From Botryococcus braunii (taxonomy: Eukaryota; Chlorophyta; Trebouxiophyceae): a DNA stretch of 64,000 nt. The position numbers and the translations under genes are program-made. This document shows, one piece after another, positions 1 to 9,330 of the stretch. The notes below the pieces were generated by a model that was not told the origin of the DNA, ran no database searches, and worked only from the letters and a program-made list of their open reading frames with translations. The stretch covers positions 79,957 to 143,956 of the forward strand of contig KV908372.1 of assembly GCA_002005505.1 (NCBI GenBank), in the 5' to 3' direction. Position 1 is the first letter of the stretch. The number at the start of each line of letters is the position of its first letter.

Positions 1-989
1 ACACTGGGCAGTGAGATAGGAACGGCTTCTGCGTTTTTAGGACATGGAACATGGGTACTGTTGGATGCAGAGGGAACACTTGGCAGTGAATGCTTACTTC
101 TGTCGCCAGCTTGCTTCTCTCCAGTACCCTTTTTCCATTTTGTGCACTCCTTGCTGATGTGTCCACGGCTCCCACACTCCCAGCACCTGACTTTTCGTGA
201 CCTCTTTCTGTCTTGCTCTGACTGGTCTGCCTCAGGGTCCTGGGACTTTGGGAGGACTGCCGCTGCCTTGGGAAGAGGTCGAGGGAGCTGGTCATTGAAG
301 CCAGCACCATAGGCATGGCTCTGCAGGATTTTTACCACATCTTCTGAGGAGCGCCCGCAACAATGCCCATAGAGTGCTCCTTTGAACTGTGCTAGCTCAG
401 TGGGGAGACAATCCACAATAGCATTAGTGACATCTTCGGGGTCAATGGAGTGGGAGTTGTCCAGGAGGTTCTGGAAAAGTATGAATTTTTTCATGACAAA
501 TGTCTCGAACGTCTCCTCCCTGGTCATGTGCTCTGTTTTGAGTGTATGTAGCCACTGGCGGTTAACAGACTTGTCGTGTCCTCCAGTGAACTTATTGGCT
601 ATGTATAACGGGGCATCAAAGGCAGAGGGCTTCATTGTCAACATAGGACTCCACTCCACTGGGACACTGCCAGTGATCAGCATCATGGCAGCAGCATTTG
701 CTCTCGTGAAAGGAAGGGGTTTCTGAAAGGCCTCCGTGCACTCCTTGTGGATAGCTGCAGTGGTCAGATCATAAAGCCAGGACTTGAAATTCCACCCATC
801 CTTTAATAAGGGATGGGCTACCTTAACATTTGTTGTTGATGGCTTTGTTCGGTCCTCGTGCAGTAAGGCTGTCAGTATCGAAACCACTGGGAGTGCTGTC
901 TTCTCCTGTTCTGTGGATTGACCACCCAGACTTACAGGAGGCTGTTGGTCCAGCTGGTCCATTGGAGATGATTCCGCAGACTGGGTCAT
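1..989 (-). CDS. Copia-type retrotransposon Gag, partial (runs off left edge)
   Basis: Open minus-strand frame from ATG at 989-987 to the window edge, about 329 codons with no stop. It encodes a Ty1/copia Gag, the capsid and nucleocapsid protein that packages the element RNA. Near residue 65 it reads KDGWNFKSWLYDL, then a central region of the UBN2/copia Gag type (NRQWLHTLKTEHMTREETF). A CCHC zinc knuckle (C-x2-C-x4-H-x4-C, CWECGSRGHISKEC) lies at about bases 143-185. A second in-frame ATG lies at 962-960. The start at 989 is preferred because it sits about 140 bp downstream of the primer-binding site at 1129-1140, a normal leader length. Gag-Pol of this element, if intact, continues outside the window. 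The 10497-11247 fragment is a decayed homologue. The family assignment is firm; the exact start is inferred. Confidence 0.82.
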   Translation of the reverse strand, partial: MTQSAESSPMDQLDQQPPVSLGGQSTEQEKTALPVVSILTALLHEDRTKPSTTNVKVAHPLLKDGWNFKSWLYDLTTAAIHKECTEAFQKPLPFTRANAAAMMLITGSVPVEWSPMLTMKPSAFDAPLYIANKFTGGHDKSVNRQWLHTLKTEHMTREETFETFVMKKFILFQNLLDNSHSIDPEDVTNAIVDCLPTELAQFKGALYGHCCGRSSEDVVKILQSHAYGAGFNDQLPRPLPKAAAVLPKSQDPEADQSEQDRKRSRKVRCWECGSRGHISKECTKWKKGTGEKQAGDRSKHSLPSVPSASNSTHVPCPKNAEAVPISLPS

Positions 990-1128
990 TGTGTGAAAGG
1001 TTATGGGTTTCTGCAAGTCTGGGTCACTTTGCAGATATGAATCGTTCTGGATATGACGTGCAGCAGGTATTCAAGGCGGACTCCTCGTACTCTGCAACCT
1101 TGGCTTCGGCGTAGCTCAATGGGCAGGT

Positions 1129-1140
1129 GGGCCCATAACC
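1129..1140 (-). promoter_or_regulatory. Primer-binding site of copia element 1 (initiator tRNA-Met anticodon arm)
   Basis: On the minus strand this reads GGTTATGGGCCC, the complement of the conserved anticodon stem-loop of initiator tRNA-Met. The usual plant site matches the tRNA 3' end instead. Drosophila copia is known to prime from this internal region using a half-tRNA. It abuts a TG at 1141 (the inner end of the presumed 5' LTR) and is followed by gag. The same 12-mer recurs at 8813-8824 and 11985-11996. Confidence 0.75.
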
Positions 1141-1958
1141 TGTGAAAGGTTATGGGCAGAGAGAACACCTGTAAGTCCGCAAAAGGATTTGTCAATGCAC
1201 TGTAGAGGTTTCGTCAGTCAGACCTCGACACACCCTTTGGCGCGACTGATACATGTTCGACAGGAGCGCCTTCCCTTGCGGCAACCAAAAAGCAAGTGCG
1301 ACTGTCTCAAAGACAAATCAAATATGCAATAGCAAGCTTCAACTTGTAGCAAACAGACAGGACTTCCATTCCGTGGCACAGGATTCGGCCAACCAACGAA
1401 TCGATTACATGGGACAATATTACTGCTTGCCCTACTGGCACAATCTCATATACGCATAAATTACTTCTCACATCAGCTGGTTTCATAGCATCGTCTCAGA
1501 CAAGTTCTGTGCCGGACCTGAGTCCGGCACACGCGTTCCCTTGACGACCTAACAGCACAGCTTTGCGACAGTCAACAAAATATCTAACCAAATAGGAATT
1601 ATCTCATTAAATCACAACTACATCAATACCTGTAAGTCCGCAAAAGGATTTGTCAATGCACTGTAGAGGTTTCGTCAGTCAGACCTCGACACACCTATTG
1701 CCCCAAGCATTACGATTTAGCCAGAGCAATGAGCAACATTGCAAATGCAGTGGTCATGCTATTCTATCCTCTGTCAAAGTGACAACGTACCCTTTGGCGC
1801 GACTGATACAGGTTCGACAGGAGCGCCTTCCCTTGCGGCAACCAAAAAGCAAGTGCGACTGTCTCAAAGACAAATCAAATATGCAATAGCAAGCTTCAAC
1901 TTGTAGCAAACAGACAGGACTTCCATTCCGTGGCACAGGATTCGGCCAACCAACGAAT
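1141..1958 (-). repeat. Rearranged LTR-like region with two partial copies
   Basis: Sequence upstream of the primer-binding site, in element orientation. It contains two direct repeats in the same order. Block A is at 1170-1234 and 1631-1695; block B is at 1234-1401 and 1791-1958. In copy 1, A and B are contiguous; in copy 2 they are separated by about 96 extra bases. The block copies are nearly identical. This looks like two LTR copies, one with an internal indel, or an LTR with an internal duplication. The outer LTR boundary and a target-site duplication could not be fixed. Confidence 0.55.
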
Positions 1959-2213
1959 GACGAGTCTGTCGCCTCCAGCAGTTAAATACCTGACCGTGTT
2001 TGGCGCCCAAGGGACTCGATAAAAGTCGAGTCCCTGAAAGCTTCTCACTCCAAAAGGTCCCTTAAAGGTAATCCAATACGGATGATGTGTCCTAGACAAA
2101 ATACCTAAAGGTCCCATTTTCTGTACCTAATTAAACACACTGATGTGGCCGCCTAAGAATTAGTTTGACTGACCTCGAATACGTATTCGAGGTCCAAAAA
2201 ACAAGTTCCACTG
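1959..2213. other. Intergenic stretch with two strong inverted repeats
   Basis: No coding signal. It holds a hairpin with a perfect 9-bp stem (2011-2019 with 2026-2034, six-base loop) and a perfect 24-bp palindrome at 2171-2194. The sequence TGGCGCC at about 2001 resembles the start of a tRNA-derived primer-binding site, but no LTR end was found in front of it. Confidence 0.5.
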
Positions 2214-2377
2214 TGTAACGACCGGGATTCGTACCCGGGACTGCGAGGTCCCTCGGAGGAATCCTACCAACTAGGCCGGGTGTGCCACGTGCCTAAAAGG
2301 TACGATCGGTGTTTATCGGCATTGCTCAGCGGTTAAGTAGGGCTCCGACTATCGGACATCGCCCGATAGTCGTTACA
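2214..2377 (-). repeat. 3' LTR of a second Ty3-type element, tRNA-like
   Basis: A 164-bp unit starting TGTAACGAC and ending GTCGTTACA, so its ends are 9-bp inverted repeats. It is directly followed on the plus strand by TTTCTCCCCCTCTTAG. In minus sense that is a polypurine tract placed exactly before an LTR TG, identical to the tract of the intact element at 2732. On the minus strand it carries a tRNA A-box-like motif (2263-2277) and a B-box-like GGTACGAATCC about 40 bases further on (2224-2236). On the plus strand there is another A-box-like segment (2324-2343). A long stem (CGACTATCGG with its complement) occupies its right end. A diverged relative lies at 24226-24398. Confidence 0.65.
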
Positions 2378-2561
2378 TTTCTCCCCCTCTTAGACCACAA
2401 TCGTCCTCGATTGTGCCTGGGAACGGAGAATTGGTGGATGGTCCACGTGTCCATACACGTGGGTGGTGGTTGGTGAGTGAGCCCATGGATAAGGACTGTC
2501 CGTTACGGAGGGTCCGTTGGAAGATTGCGTCCGGATGTTACGGCCTGGAATCCCATCCCCC
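2378..2561 (-). mobile_element. Internal remnant of the second Ty3-type element
   Basis: Polypurine tract at 2378-2392 (minus strand) followed by about 170 bp of non-coding sequence that stops at the outer TG of the intact element's LTR at 2562. No ORF of pol origin remains. It appears to be the 3' tail of an element truncated by, or recombined with, the element at 2562-8446. Confidence 0.5.
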
Positions 2562-2731
2562 TGTAATGATCTAGGAAATTCACGAAGACAAAGGCTAGAT
2601 GCAAGATCTAAGACAAAGGCTCGTGTGAGAATGACCTCACACAGGTGCATACCGAGTCGTATGCACCCTCGTGGTCGAAGACCACGTGAGACCCGTATCC
2701 GACGGGTGGACGTATCCGGAAGTACGTTACA
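2562..2731 (-). repeat. 3' LTR of the Ty3 chromovirus
   Basis: 170 bp, apparently identical to 8277-8446. It is unusually rich in short perfect stem-loops, one after another: GTGTGAG/CTCACAC, GTGCATAC/GTATGCAC, CGTGGTC/GACCACG, CCCGT/ACGGG and ACGTA/TACGT. In element sense the polypurine tract AGAGGGGGAGAAA abuts its first base. Confidence 0.9.
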
Positions 2732-3123
2732 TTTCTCCCCCTCTTAGCTAGCCGAGCTCCTGGGAGGCTAACAAAGGGTGAGTGTGGAAGGCTCACTGTA
2801 ACACATCCACAAGATGGTGAGCTGATGAGCGACGACCCGAAGACACCAGGCCCGAGGACTTGGGTTCGAACTTGCCTTGGGTGTACTAAGTAATAAGCCC
2901 GCAGTGAACGGGGTAACGCCGGCCACAGGCCAAACGCCACTGATTCGAAGAGCTAAGTCACTACAGCAGTAAGGCACAGCTTATGCTGGGACCCGAGGGA
3001 GTGGGCGTAGGAAGGCTAGCACTTGACCTGCAAGTCGGAAGGATACTCGGTGCACTCGAGTATGCGGCTAAATAACCACGACCCTCCCGCAGGCGCGGGG
3101 GCTCAAGGCCGCTGGTGAACCTC

Positions 3124-4561
3124 CTATGTCGGTGCGTTGCGACCGACTGTGTCCCAGTACCTCTTGAGCACTTCAGGAGCATTGGTCAAATTCCCTTGTG
3201 GTTCCCAAGTATTGTGTTCCGGAGAGTGACCTGTCCACTGGACGAGGTACTCGTACTTGGCGGGATTTCGAGAATTGACACGACGGTGGGCTACGATGGA
3301 GTCCACCTCGTATTCCTCTTCTCCAAGGAGAAGTTCCGCTGGAGGCGGTGGTTGAACTGATCCATCCCTACGGTAGGGTTCCAACTTGGATACATGAAAG
3401 ACATCATGTATTCTCCAGCGTGCAGGCAGAACTAGCTCATAAGCTTGTTTGCCAATGCGCTTGTGGACTTGGAATGGACCTACCCAGCGAGGGAGGAGTT
3501 TTGGAGTGCCTTGCTTAAAACGTAGGTCCTTGGAGGACAGAAGGACCCAATTCCCTGGTGAGAACTGGAGATCCCTACGTTTTGTGTTGGCTGCCTGTGC
3601 CTGTCGGTTGGTGGCTACTCGGTGTACCATCCGAGCTTCATTGATCAAACGCTGCATGCGCTGAACGAAGCCGGCTGCGCTCGGAACCCGTAGGTTGGGT
3701 AGGAGCGTGGCTGGGAGGTATGGATGATGCCCGTAGTTGAGCATGAATGGAGTAGTTCCTGTGCTTTCATGGTCTGCGTTGTTGATAGCAAACTCGGCGC
3801 AGGACAACTTGGTGTCCCAGTCAGTTTGGCTGGACGACACGTACATGCGTAGCATGTCTTCCAGTACCCGGTTGGTCCTTTCTGTCTGACCATCCGTTTG
3901 AGGGTGGTAGGCAGTGGACATGGCCTGTTTGGTACCGAGTATCTCGCACAAAGCCTTGGTGAAGTGGCTGGTGAAGAGTGGATCTCTGTCAGACACTATC
4001 ACTTGGGGGACCCCATGCAACTTCCATACGTTGTCAACGTACAGGCGTGCCGTTTGCTCCGCTGTCGCTCGCGACGTGGTTGGCACCAGATGGACCATCT
4101 TGGAGAGTTTGTCCACGATGACGAAGATGGCATCGTGGCCGCGCTCTGTGGACGGTAGTTGCGTGATGAAGTCCATCGTGACTGTATGCCAAGGAGCCAA
4201 GGGTAAGCCCAGAGGTTGCAGGAGACCAGCTGGTTTGAGGTTCCTGGCTTTGTTCTTTTGGCACAGATGGCATGTGGTGACATACCTCTCCACTTCCTGA
4301 GTCATGGAAGGCCACCAGTAATGGCGGGTTATGAGCTTCAGGGTCTTCCGAACACCTTGGTGTCCAGCGTAAGGGCTGTCATGCATTTCCTTAAGGAGAA
4401 GGGTTCGCAACCCAAATGCATCGGGTACGGCAACTTTGCCGTCGTGTAGGAAGAGACCCTCGTGTGAGAGGAGACCCTTCAAGTTGTCAGCATCCTGGAA
4501 CCATGGGTCCACAGAATAACCTTGCACGAACTTGTCTTTCCATGACAGGCTCGTGGGCTCT
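3124..4561 (-). CDS. Ty3 Pol, second part: integrase plus chromodomain
   Basis: Minus-strand frame (internal Met at 4527, stop TAG at 3126-3124) encoding the 3' half of Pol. Counting from that Met, the zinc-binding HHCC domain has H49, H56, C86 and C89. The catalytic triad is D119, D180 and E216, with D and E 35 residues apart as in retroviral-type integrases. The C-terminal region ends in a chromodomain (about residues 405-460, core [19 protein letters not shown]) that in chromoviruses guides integration to heterochromatin. Homology extends upstream of the Met to the seven-C run at 4562-4568. There the frame switches relative to the first part of Pol, so this is not an independent gene but the continuation of a frameshifted polyprotein. 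Confidence 0.93.
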
Positions 4562-6743
4562 CCCCCCCTGAAGTCACACCGGAACGGAGGACGGCAGATA
4601 AGGATGGACTCGGTAGACAGGGAGAGTCAGGGGGTGCTAAGACCCCAGATGCCACAATGGCATTGACAAAGCCACACGGTGGAGTGTAATCACTGCCGAG
4701 GGCAGGGTGACGACTGAGGGCATCAGCTACCACATTGGACTTGCCAGCAACATGATCCCAACGGAAGTGGAACCTGGAAAGGAACTCAGCCCATCGTGTT
4801 TGACGTCGGCTAAGGGTAGGAAGCGAGTCCAAGTAGGTGATGGCTTTGTGGTCTGTGACGACCCGGAACTCAGGAGCACCTTCAAGGTAGCAGCGCCAGA
4901 CAGGGAGGGCGTGCACCACAGCCAGGAGCTCTTGTTCCCCAGTGGCATAGTTGATTTCCGCAGGTGTAAGACCTCGGCTTTCGAAGGCCACTGGACGACC
5001 ATTTTGATAGAGCACGGCCCCGAGCCCATGAAGGGAGGCATCAGTGTGCACTTCAAATGGTTGAGAGAAATCAGGGAAAGCTAGGCAGGGAGCAGTGGTC
5101 AAGGCCTGCTTGATTGCTTGGAAAGCAGCAGCGCAAGCAGGAGACCAGACCCAAGCCACACCTTTACGAGAAAGGCGGTGGAGAGGGGAAGCCAGCATCG
5201 CAAAGTTACGAATGAACTTGCGGAAGTAGGTGGCTAAGCCCAGGAAGGACCGTAGGTGACTGAGATTCCTAGGAGTAGGAAAATCAGCTACGGCAGCTGT
5301 CTTACGGGGATCCACTTTGATTCCATCCGCAGACACCACATGACCCAAGTACGTGACTTCGGGCTGGGCGAAGGAGCATTTCTTGAGATTGGCATAGAGC
5401 TGATGCTCTCGCAAAAGGTCCAGAACCTTTTGCAGGTGTTCACGATGCTCCTCAGGGGTTTTACTATAGATGAGGATGTCATCCAAGTAAACCAAGACAA
5501 ACTTGTGGAGGTATGGGCGGAAGATTGTATTCATAGCAGTTTGGAAAGTGGCTGGTGCATTGGTGAGACCGAAGGGTAAGACTTTCCATTGATACAAGCC
5601 CATAGGAGTCCTGAAAGCAGTTTTCGGAACATCCTCCTCAGTGATCCGGATCTGGTGGTACCCAGAGGTGAGATCCAGACTGGTGAAGACAGTGGAGCCT
5701 TGGAGTTGGTCAAGAGTATCATCTATGCGTGGCATAGGGTACTTGTTCTTGACAGTGAGTTTGTTAAGGGCGCGATAGTCGATGACCATGCGCAAGCTCC
5801 CGTCTTTCTTTTGGACAAAGAGGATAGGTGCTCCATATGGTGACGTGGAGGGCTCTATGGATCCCTTTTCCAAAAGCAGTTTGGTCTGTCTCTCGGCTTC
5901 AAGGAATTCAGCGCGAGAGAGACGGTAGAGTGGTCGAGAAGGAGGTTTGCCATGTGGGTCAGTCAGAGGGATTGTGTGAGAGATTCCAGGACGGTTTGGG
6001 GGTAACCCAGGTACCTCGTCCAGAAAGACATCAGCATACCCCTTGAGTATATCATCGACCAGGGATGGTCTTGACATGGCAGACTCGTCGACTTTGGTTA
6101 CAGTGGAAAGGAAAGACTTACATCCTGAACGGACTAAGCGTTTAGCCTTCACTGCAGAGATGACCAACACCTTAGTATCCTGACACCAGCTGCCAGGGCA
6201 AGGCTTGTCCAAAGGTGCACACCGTAAAACAAATGGCTTTGCTTTGTTCGTGTAACCTCTGATGGTCAGCTCATCGAAGTCCAACTGAGCACGACAACGA
6301 CGTAACCACGGGTTGCCCAAGATGAGAGTCCAATCCATAGCTAAGTCTAACACAACACAAGGAACCCTTGTGAAACGTTGACCCTGGACGGTAACGGACA
6401 CTGTGACTTGGCCCATATGGTTGACGCGCGTCCCATTGGCTAGTTGTAGCTGTGGGTGCACGTTTCCCCGTGGGGACACTTCCAATGCATGCTTCTTCAC
6501 GAAGGCGGAGCTGATGACGTTACACGCCGCTCCGGAGTCGAAGAGGATGTGGCCATGCTGGTCCAACACCTGCCCAGCAAAGACCATGGTGAGGTCTTGT
6601 ACAGCAGGGTCTGGATGAAAAGCATGGGCAGCTAGAAGTGGTGGTGCAGGCAATTCATCTGAGTGTGAATTGGGCGTAGGAGGAACCGGACTTATTCCAG
6701 CTACATCTGCAGGAGGTGCAGGAGAGACTGAAGGCCCAGACCT
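4479..6743 (-). CDS. Ty3 Pol, first part: protease, reverse transcriptase, RNase H
   Basis: Minus-strand frame directly downstream of gag and in the same frame, separated only by the TGA at 6746-6744. The first internal Met is at 6653. Counting from it, the aspartic protease motif DSG is at 39-41, the reverse transcriptase YLDD box at 389-392, and RNase H acidic residues are D538, E573, D601 and D644. These enzymes process the polyprotein, copy the element RNA into DNA and remove RNA from the hybrid. The last 60 or so residues before the stop at 4479 are out of frame with the true protein, because the frame shifts at the seven-C run (4562-4568). No active-site residue is obviously lost. Confidence 0.93.
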   Translation of the reverse strand, partial: RSGPSVSPAPPADVAGISPVPPTPNSHSDELPAPPLLAAHAFHPDPAVQDLTMVFAGQVLDQHGHILFDSGAACNVISSAFVKKHALEVSPRGNVHPQLQLANGTRVNHMGQVTVSVTVQGQRFTRVPCVVLDLAMDWTLILGNPWLRRCRAQLDFDELTIRGYTNKAKPFVLRCAPLDKPCPGSWCQDTKVLVISAVKAKRLVRSGCKSFLSTVTKVDESAMSRPSLVDDILKGYADVFLDEVPGLPPNRPGISHTIPLTDPHGKPPSRPLYRLSRAEFLEAERQTKLLLEKGSIEPSTSPYGAPILFVQKKDGSLRMVIDYRALNKLTVKNKYPMPRIDDTLDQLQGSTVFTSLDLTSGYHQIRITEEDVPKTAFRTPMGLYQWKVLPFGLTNAPATFQTAMNTIFRPYLHKFVLVYLDDILIYSKTPEEHREHLQKVLDLLREHQLYANLKKCSFAQPEVTYLGHVVSADGIKVDPRKTAAVADFPTPRNLSHLRSFLGLATYFRKFIRNFAMLASPLHRLSRKGVAWVWSPACAAAFQAIKQALTTAPCLAFPDFSQPFEVHTDASLHGLGAVLYQNGRPVAFESRGLTPAEINYATGEQELLAVVHALPVWRCYLEGAPEFRVVTDHKAITYLDSLPTLSRRQTRWAEFLSRFHFRWDHVAGKSNVVADALSRHPALGSDYTPPCGFVNAIVASGVLAPPDSPCLPSPSLSAVLRSGVTSGGESPRACHGKTSSCKVILWTHGSRMLTT

Positions 6744-8222
6744 TCAGCGTTTAGCAGGTGGCAAGACAACGTTAGGATGCGGGCAAGACGCGGTGTCGTG
6801 CTCGTGGACGCCGCAATTGATGCAGCGCCCGTCAGAGTTGCGCCTGTGGAAGAGGGCTTCAGCGAGGCCCTTCTTGGCCCACTTGGCCACCTCCTCAGCG
6901 AGTGCCTTGGGAGGCAGGTTGAGGGCAGGCTTCTTGGCAGGCTTGGTGGCCAAGGGTGGCGCGCGACGCTTGTCCGCACGTGAACCACCCTCCTTGCGGT
7001 GGTCAGTGTGAGAGCCCCCTGCAAGGACAGTGAGAAGATCCTCAGCATCCTTGGCAGCCTTGACCACCACGTCAAGGTGCTCGAACTCATCCTTGGCCAT
7101 GGCATCCCTCATGACCAACTGGTAGACAGCTGGCTTGAGACCATTGCGAAAAGCTGAGCAAGCCTCTGGCCCCGAGATGGGGTGTTGAACTGCCTCTACC
7201 ATGATTGCTCTGAAAGCTGCATGATAGGAAGCAACAGAGTGAATGTGTCGTAAGCGTGCGAGACGAACTCGAACAGTGTGTTCGACCTTACCCTCCACAA
7301 ACTGAGCAAGCATTTCAGTTTTGAAGGTGGAAAAGTCCCTAGGATCACGTCCCCGCTGAGTGAGAGACTTTTTCATTAAGGCCCATTGCTCGGCTGCACG
7401 TCCCGACAAGCAAAGTGAAGCATTTGCGACTAAGTCACCCGGTGCAATGTGCATGAGAGAGGCATAGTCGTCAAATTGTTCAAACCAGGTGGTGACCTTG
7501 GTACCTTCCTTGGACCCATCGAATTTGGGTGGTGGAACACGAATAGGCTTGGAAGGGAAGGAACTCCGATTGATTTGGTCGTAATCGAGAGGGAATTCCG
7601 GATTGAGAGGAAGCTCGGTAGTCGGGGTAAGCGGAGGCGTACCCTTGAGCAACAAGTCGCGGAGCTCTGAGAGGGTGTCCTTCATGGATCGGACGTCGCC
7701 CTCGACTACCGTAAGCCGGGCATTGGTTTCTTCACGATGGGTTTCAAGCGCCACCGTGAGGTCCCCTGCGTAGGAGGGAATTGGCCCCTCCAAGTCACGC
7801 AACAGAAACTTATAATCCCAATAAGTGTTCGTTGCGGACTGGAGGTCCCTTATGGCAATTTGATGGGCGGCAAACGCTGTGTTTGCGCCAAAGGCCGTGG
7901 GTGCGACCATGTAGGAGCTCGCGTGAGCAGCCAGCCAGGAGGCGTGGCGCTGACGGAGAGAGGCAGTGGCCTCTGAGAGTTTTGCCTGTACATCAGATAT
8001 GACAACAGAAAGATCATCATAGGTTTCGTATTCCTGCACGCACAACCAAAAAGCCGTAGACGAACTCGTCCCCGCAACCACAGGTACACGGAATTCTTTC
8101 CGAAGAAAATCTGGTACAGTCGCGAGAGTTGATGTAGGCACATATTCCGATTTCGTGAAAGATGGCTCGTTCGTCAAGATGAATTCAATTGTAGACTCGC
8201 GAGGCAAAACGAGCTCGGCCAT
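6744..8222 (-). CDS. Ty3 Gag (capsid/nucleocapsid)
   Basis: A 492-residue Gag from ATG at 8222 to TGA at 6746-6744. It contains a retrotransposon Gag (capsid) region in the middle, roughly residues 250-370, and a single CCHC zinc knuckle at residues 467-480 (CINCGVHEHDTASC) close to the C-terminus. A lysine/arginine-rich stretch precedes the knuckle and would bind RNA. The start lies 54 bp inside the 5' LTR end. Pol follows in the same frame after only the UGA stop, so Gag-Pol could be made by readthrough. Many plant chromoviruses encode gag and pol as one open frame, so the stop could also be a recent mutation. Confidence 0.9.
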   Translation of the reverse strand: MAELVLPRESTIEFILTNEPSFTKSEYVPTSTLATVPDFLRKEFRVPVVAGTSSSTAFWLCVQEYETYDDLSVVISDVQAKLSEATASLRQRHASWLAAHASSYMVAPTAFGANTAFAAHQIAIRDLQSATNTYWDYKFLLRDLEGPIPSYAGDLTVALETHREETNARLTVVEGDVRSMKDTLSELRDLLLKGTPPLTPTTELPLNPEFPLDYDQINRSSFPSKPIRVPPPKFDGSKEGTKVTTWFEQFDDYASLMHIAPGDLVANASLCLSGRAAEQWALMKKSLTQRGRDPRDFSTFKTEMLAQFVEGKVEHTVRVRLARLRHIHSVASYHAAFRAIMVEAVQHPISGPEACSAFRNGLKPAVYQLVMRDAMAKDEFEHLDVVVKAAKDAEDLLTVLAGGSHTDHRKEGGSRADKRRAPPLATKPAKKPALNLPPKALAEEVAKWAKKGLAEALFHRRNSDGRCINCGVHEHDTASCPHPNVVLPPAKR

Positions 8223-8251
8223 AGTGGAGCACGGACAAAGTACAGAGAATA

Positions 8252-8268
8252 GATTTTCGCCGATACCA
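8252..8268 (-). promoter_or_regulatory. Candidate primer-binding site of the Ty3 element
   Basis: In element sense, 8 bases after the 5' LTR end, the sequence reads TGGTATCGGCGAAAATC. The TGG start is what pairs with a tRNA CCA end. The match resembles, but is not identical to, the plant initiator-Met site. The cognate tRNA is unknown. Confidence 0.45.
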
Positions 8269-8276
8269 AAAACAAA

Positions 8277-8446
8277 TGTAATGATCTAGGAAATTCACGA
8301 AGACAAAGGCTAGATGCAAGATCTAAGACAAAGGCTCGTGTGAGAATGACCTCACACAGGTGCATACCGAGTCGTATGCACCCTCGTGGTCGAAGACCAC
8401 GTGAGACCCGTATCCGACGGGTGGACGTATCCGGAAGTACGTTACA
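8277..8446 (-). repeat. 5' LTR of the Ty3 chromovirus
   Basis: 170 bp matching 2562-2731 with no difference seen by eye, including the chain of stem-loops. The element promoter and transcription start would lie here, but no clear TATA box was identified. Confidence 0.9.
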
Positions 8447-8699
8447 CACTGAGTGCCACGATGCTGTGTGAGTCAATGCAAAGTTGTCCAAACCTCTATG
8501 TGAAGTTACGTGAGGAAGACTGAGGTCTGTCAAGGAATTATGTCGCTTCACAGCCAAGTTCCTAGGACTAGCTGGAAGAAATATGCAGTAGTTTGCACCT
8601 AAGGCCCAATAGTGTTGTGCCGTCCAGGGCAGCCTGGCATGCACGACTGTTTTGCCTAGGATGAGTCAGAAGAATACCTCTGAATAAGTCCAACAGTAA

Positions 8700-9330
8700 T
8701 GCTCCCTAAGTAATTACCTGATCTAGGTCATTACCTACAACAGCCTCGTTCGCGCCATGGTTGACTAGGCACCCAGAGTCATACATCTTACATGCCCAGC
8801 TGAAAAGTCGGTGGGCCCATAACCTGTAAACTTCTGTGCTTGGCGTTTCCTGTATGACCCGGCACGAAGGGTGCTTAGTTCGGCGGCTCTCTTGTTGTGC
8901 GTGTATAACAAGCAGGGCCGACTGTGTGTGTACACTTGAGAGGCAACTGTCACGGATAAGCACCCGGAGTGCCTTTTTAGTCCCAATCAAGTCATTACAC
9001 TGCTTATTGCTTTCTCTCATCACTCACGAATTCAAACTAATCACTCGACGTATCGACCGATAGTCTGTCTTACTGTTGTTTGATGAGTCAAAACATTAGC
9101 ATACTTCTAATCATACTATCTAGACCTCTTCCTAACTGATCGTTCATGGGCATCTGGTGCTCCAACATCAAGTTACCTGTATGACCCGGCACGAAGGGTG
9201 CTTAGTTCGGCGGCTCTCTTGTTGTGCGTGCATAACAAGCAGGGCCGACTGTGTGTGTACACTTGAGAGGCAACTGTCACAGATAAGGACCCGGAGTGCC
9301 TTTATAGTCCCAATCAAGTTCCCCATCCTT
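8700..9330 (-). mobile_element. Copia-type remnant 2: primer-binding site and LTR-like direct repeats
   Basis: The initiator-Met primer-binding 12-mer (GGTTATGGGCCC on minus) is at 8813-8824, followed on the plus strand by TGTAAAC at 8825. Beyond it are two nearly identical 142-bp direct repeats, 8851-8992 and 9178-9319, both starting TGTATGACC. On the gag side no recognisable reading frame survives. This is a decayed 5' end of a copia element of the same priming class as the one at 1-1141. Confidence 0.55.

Larger units (their letters stand above)
2562..8446 (-). mobile_element. Ty3/gypsy chromovirus, nearly complete
   Basis: A 5,885-bp LTR retrotransposon on the minus strand. Two 170-bp LTRs (8277-8446 and 2562-2731) appear identical, begin TGTAACG and end CATTACA in element sense. 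Order is 5' LTR, candidate primer-binding site, gag, protease, reverse transcriptase, RNase H, integrase with a C-terminal chromodomain, polypurine tract (2732-2746), 3' LTR. The identical LTRs imply recent insertion. Against full activity: gag and pol are separated by an in-frame UGA, and pol has a one-base frameshift at a seven-C run (4562-4568). The flanks (CCCCC on the left, CACTG on the right) show no target-site duplication, so the outer ends may have recombined. Confidence 0.92.

Noticed and set aside
2214..2377. A functional tRNA gene
   Set aside because: A- and B-box-like segments are present, but the anticodon arm has no seven-base loop and no acceptor stem pairs. The unit also behaves as an LTR followed by a polypurine tract.
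3898..5843. Plus-strand ORFs of 80-128 aa opposite pol
   Set aside because: They are antisense shadows of the integrase and reverse transcriptase frames and show no independent motif.
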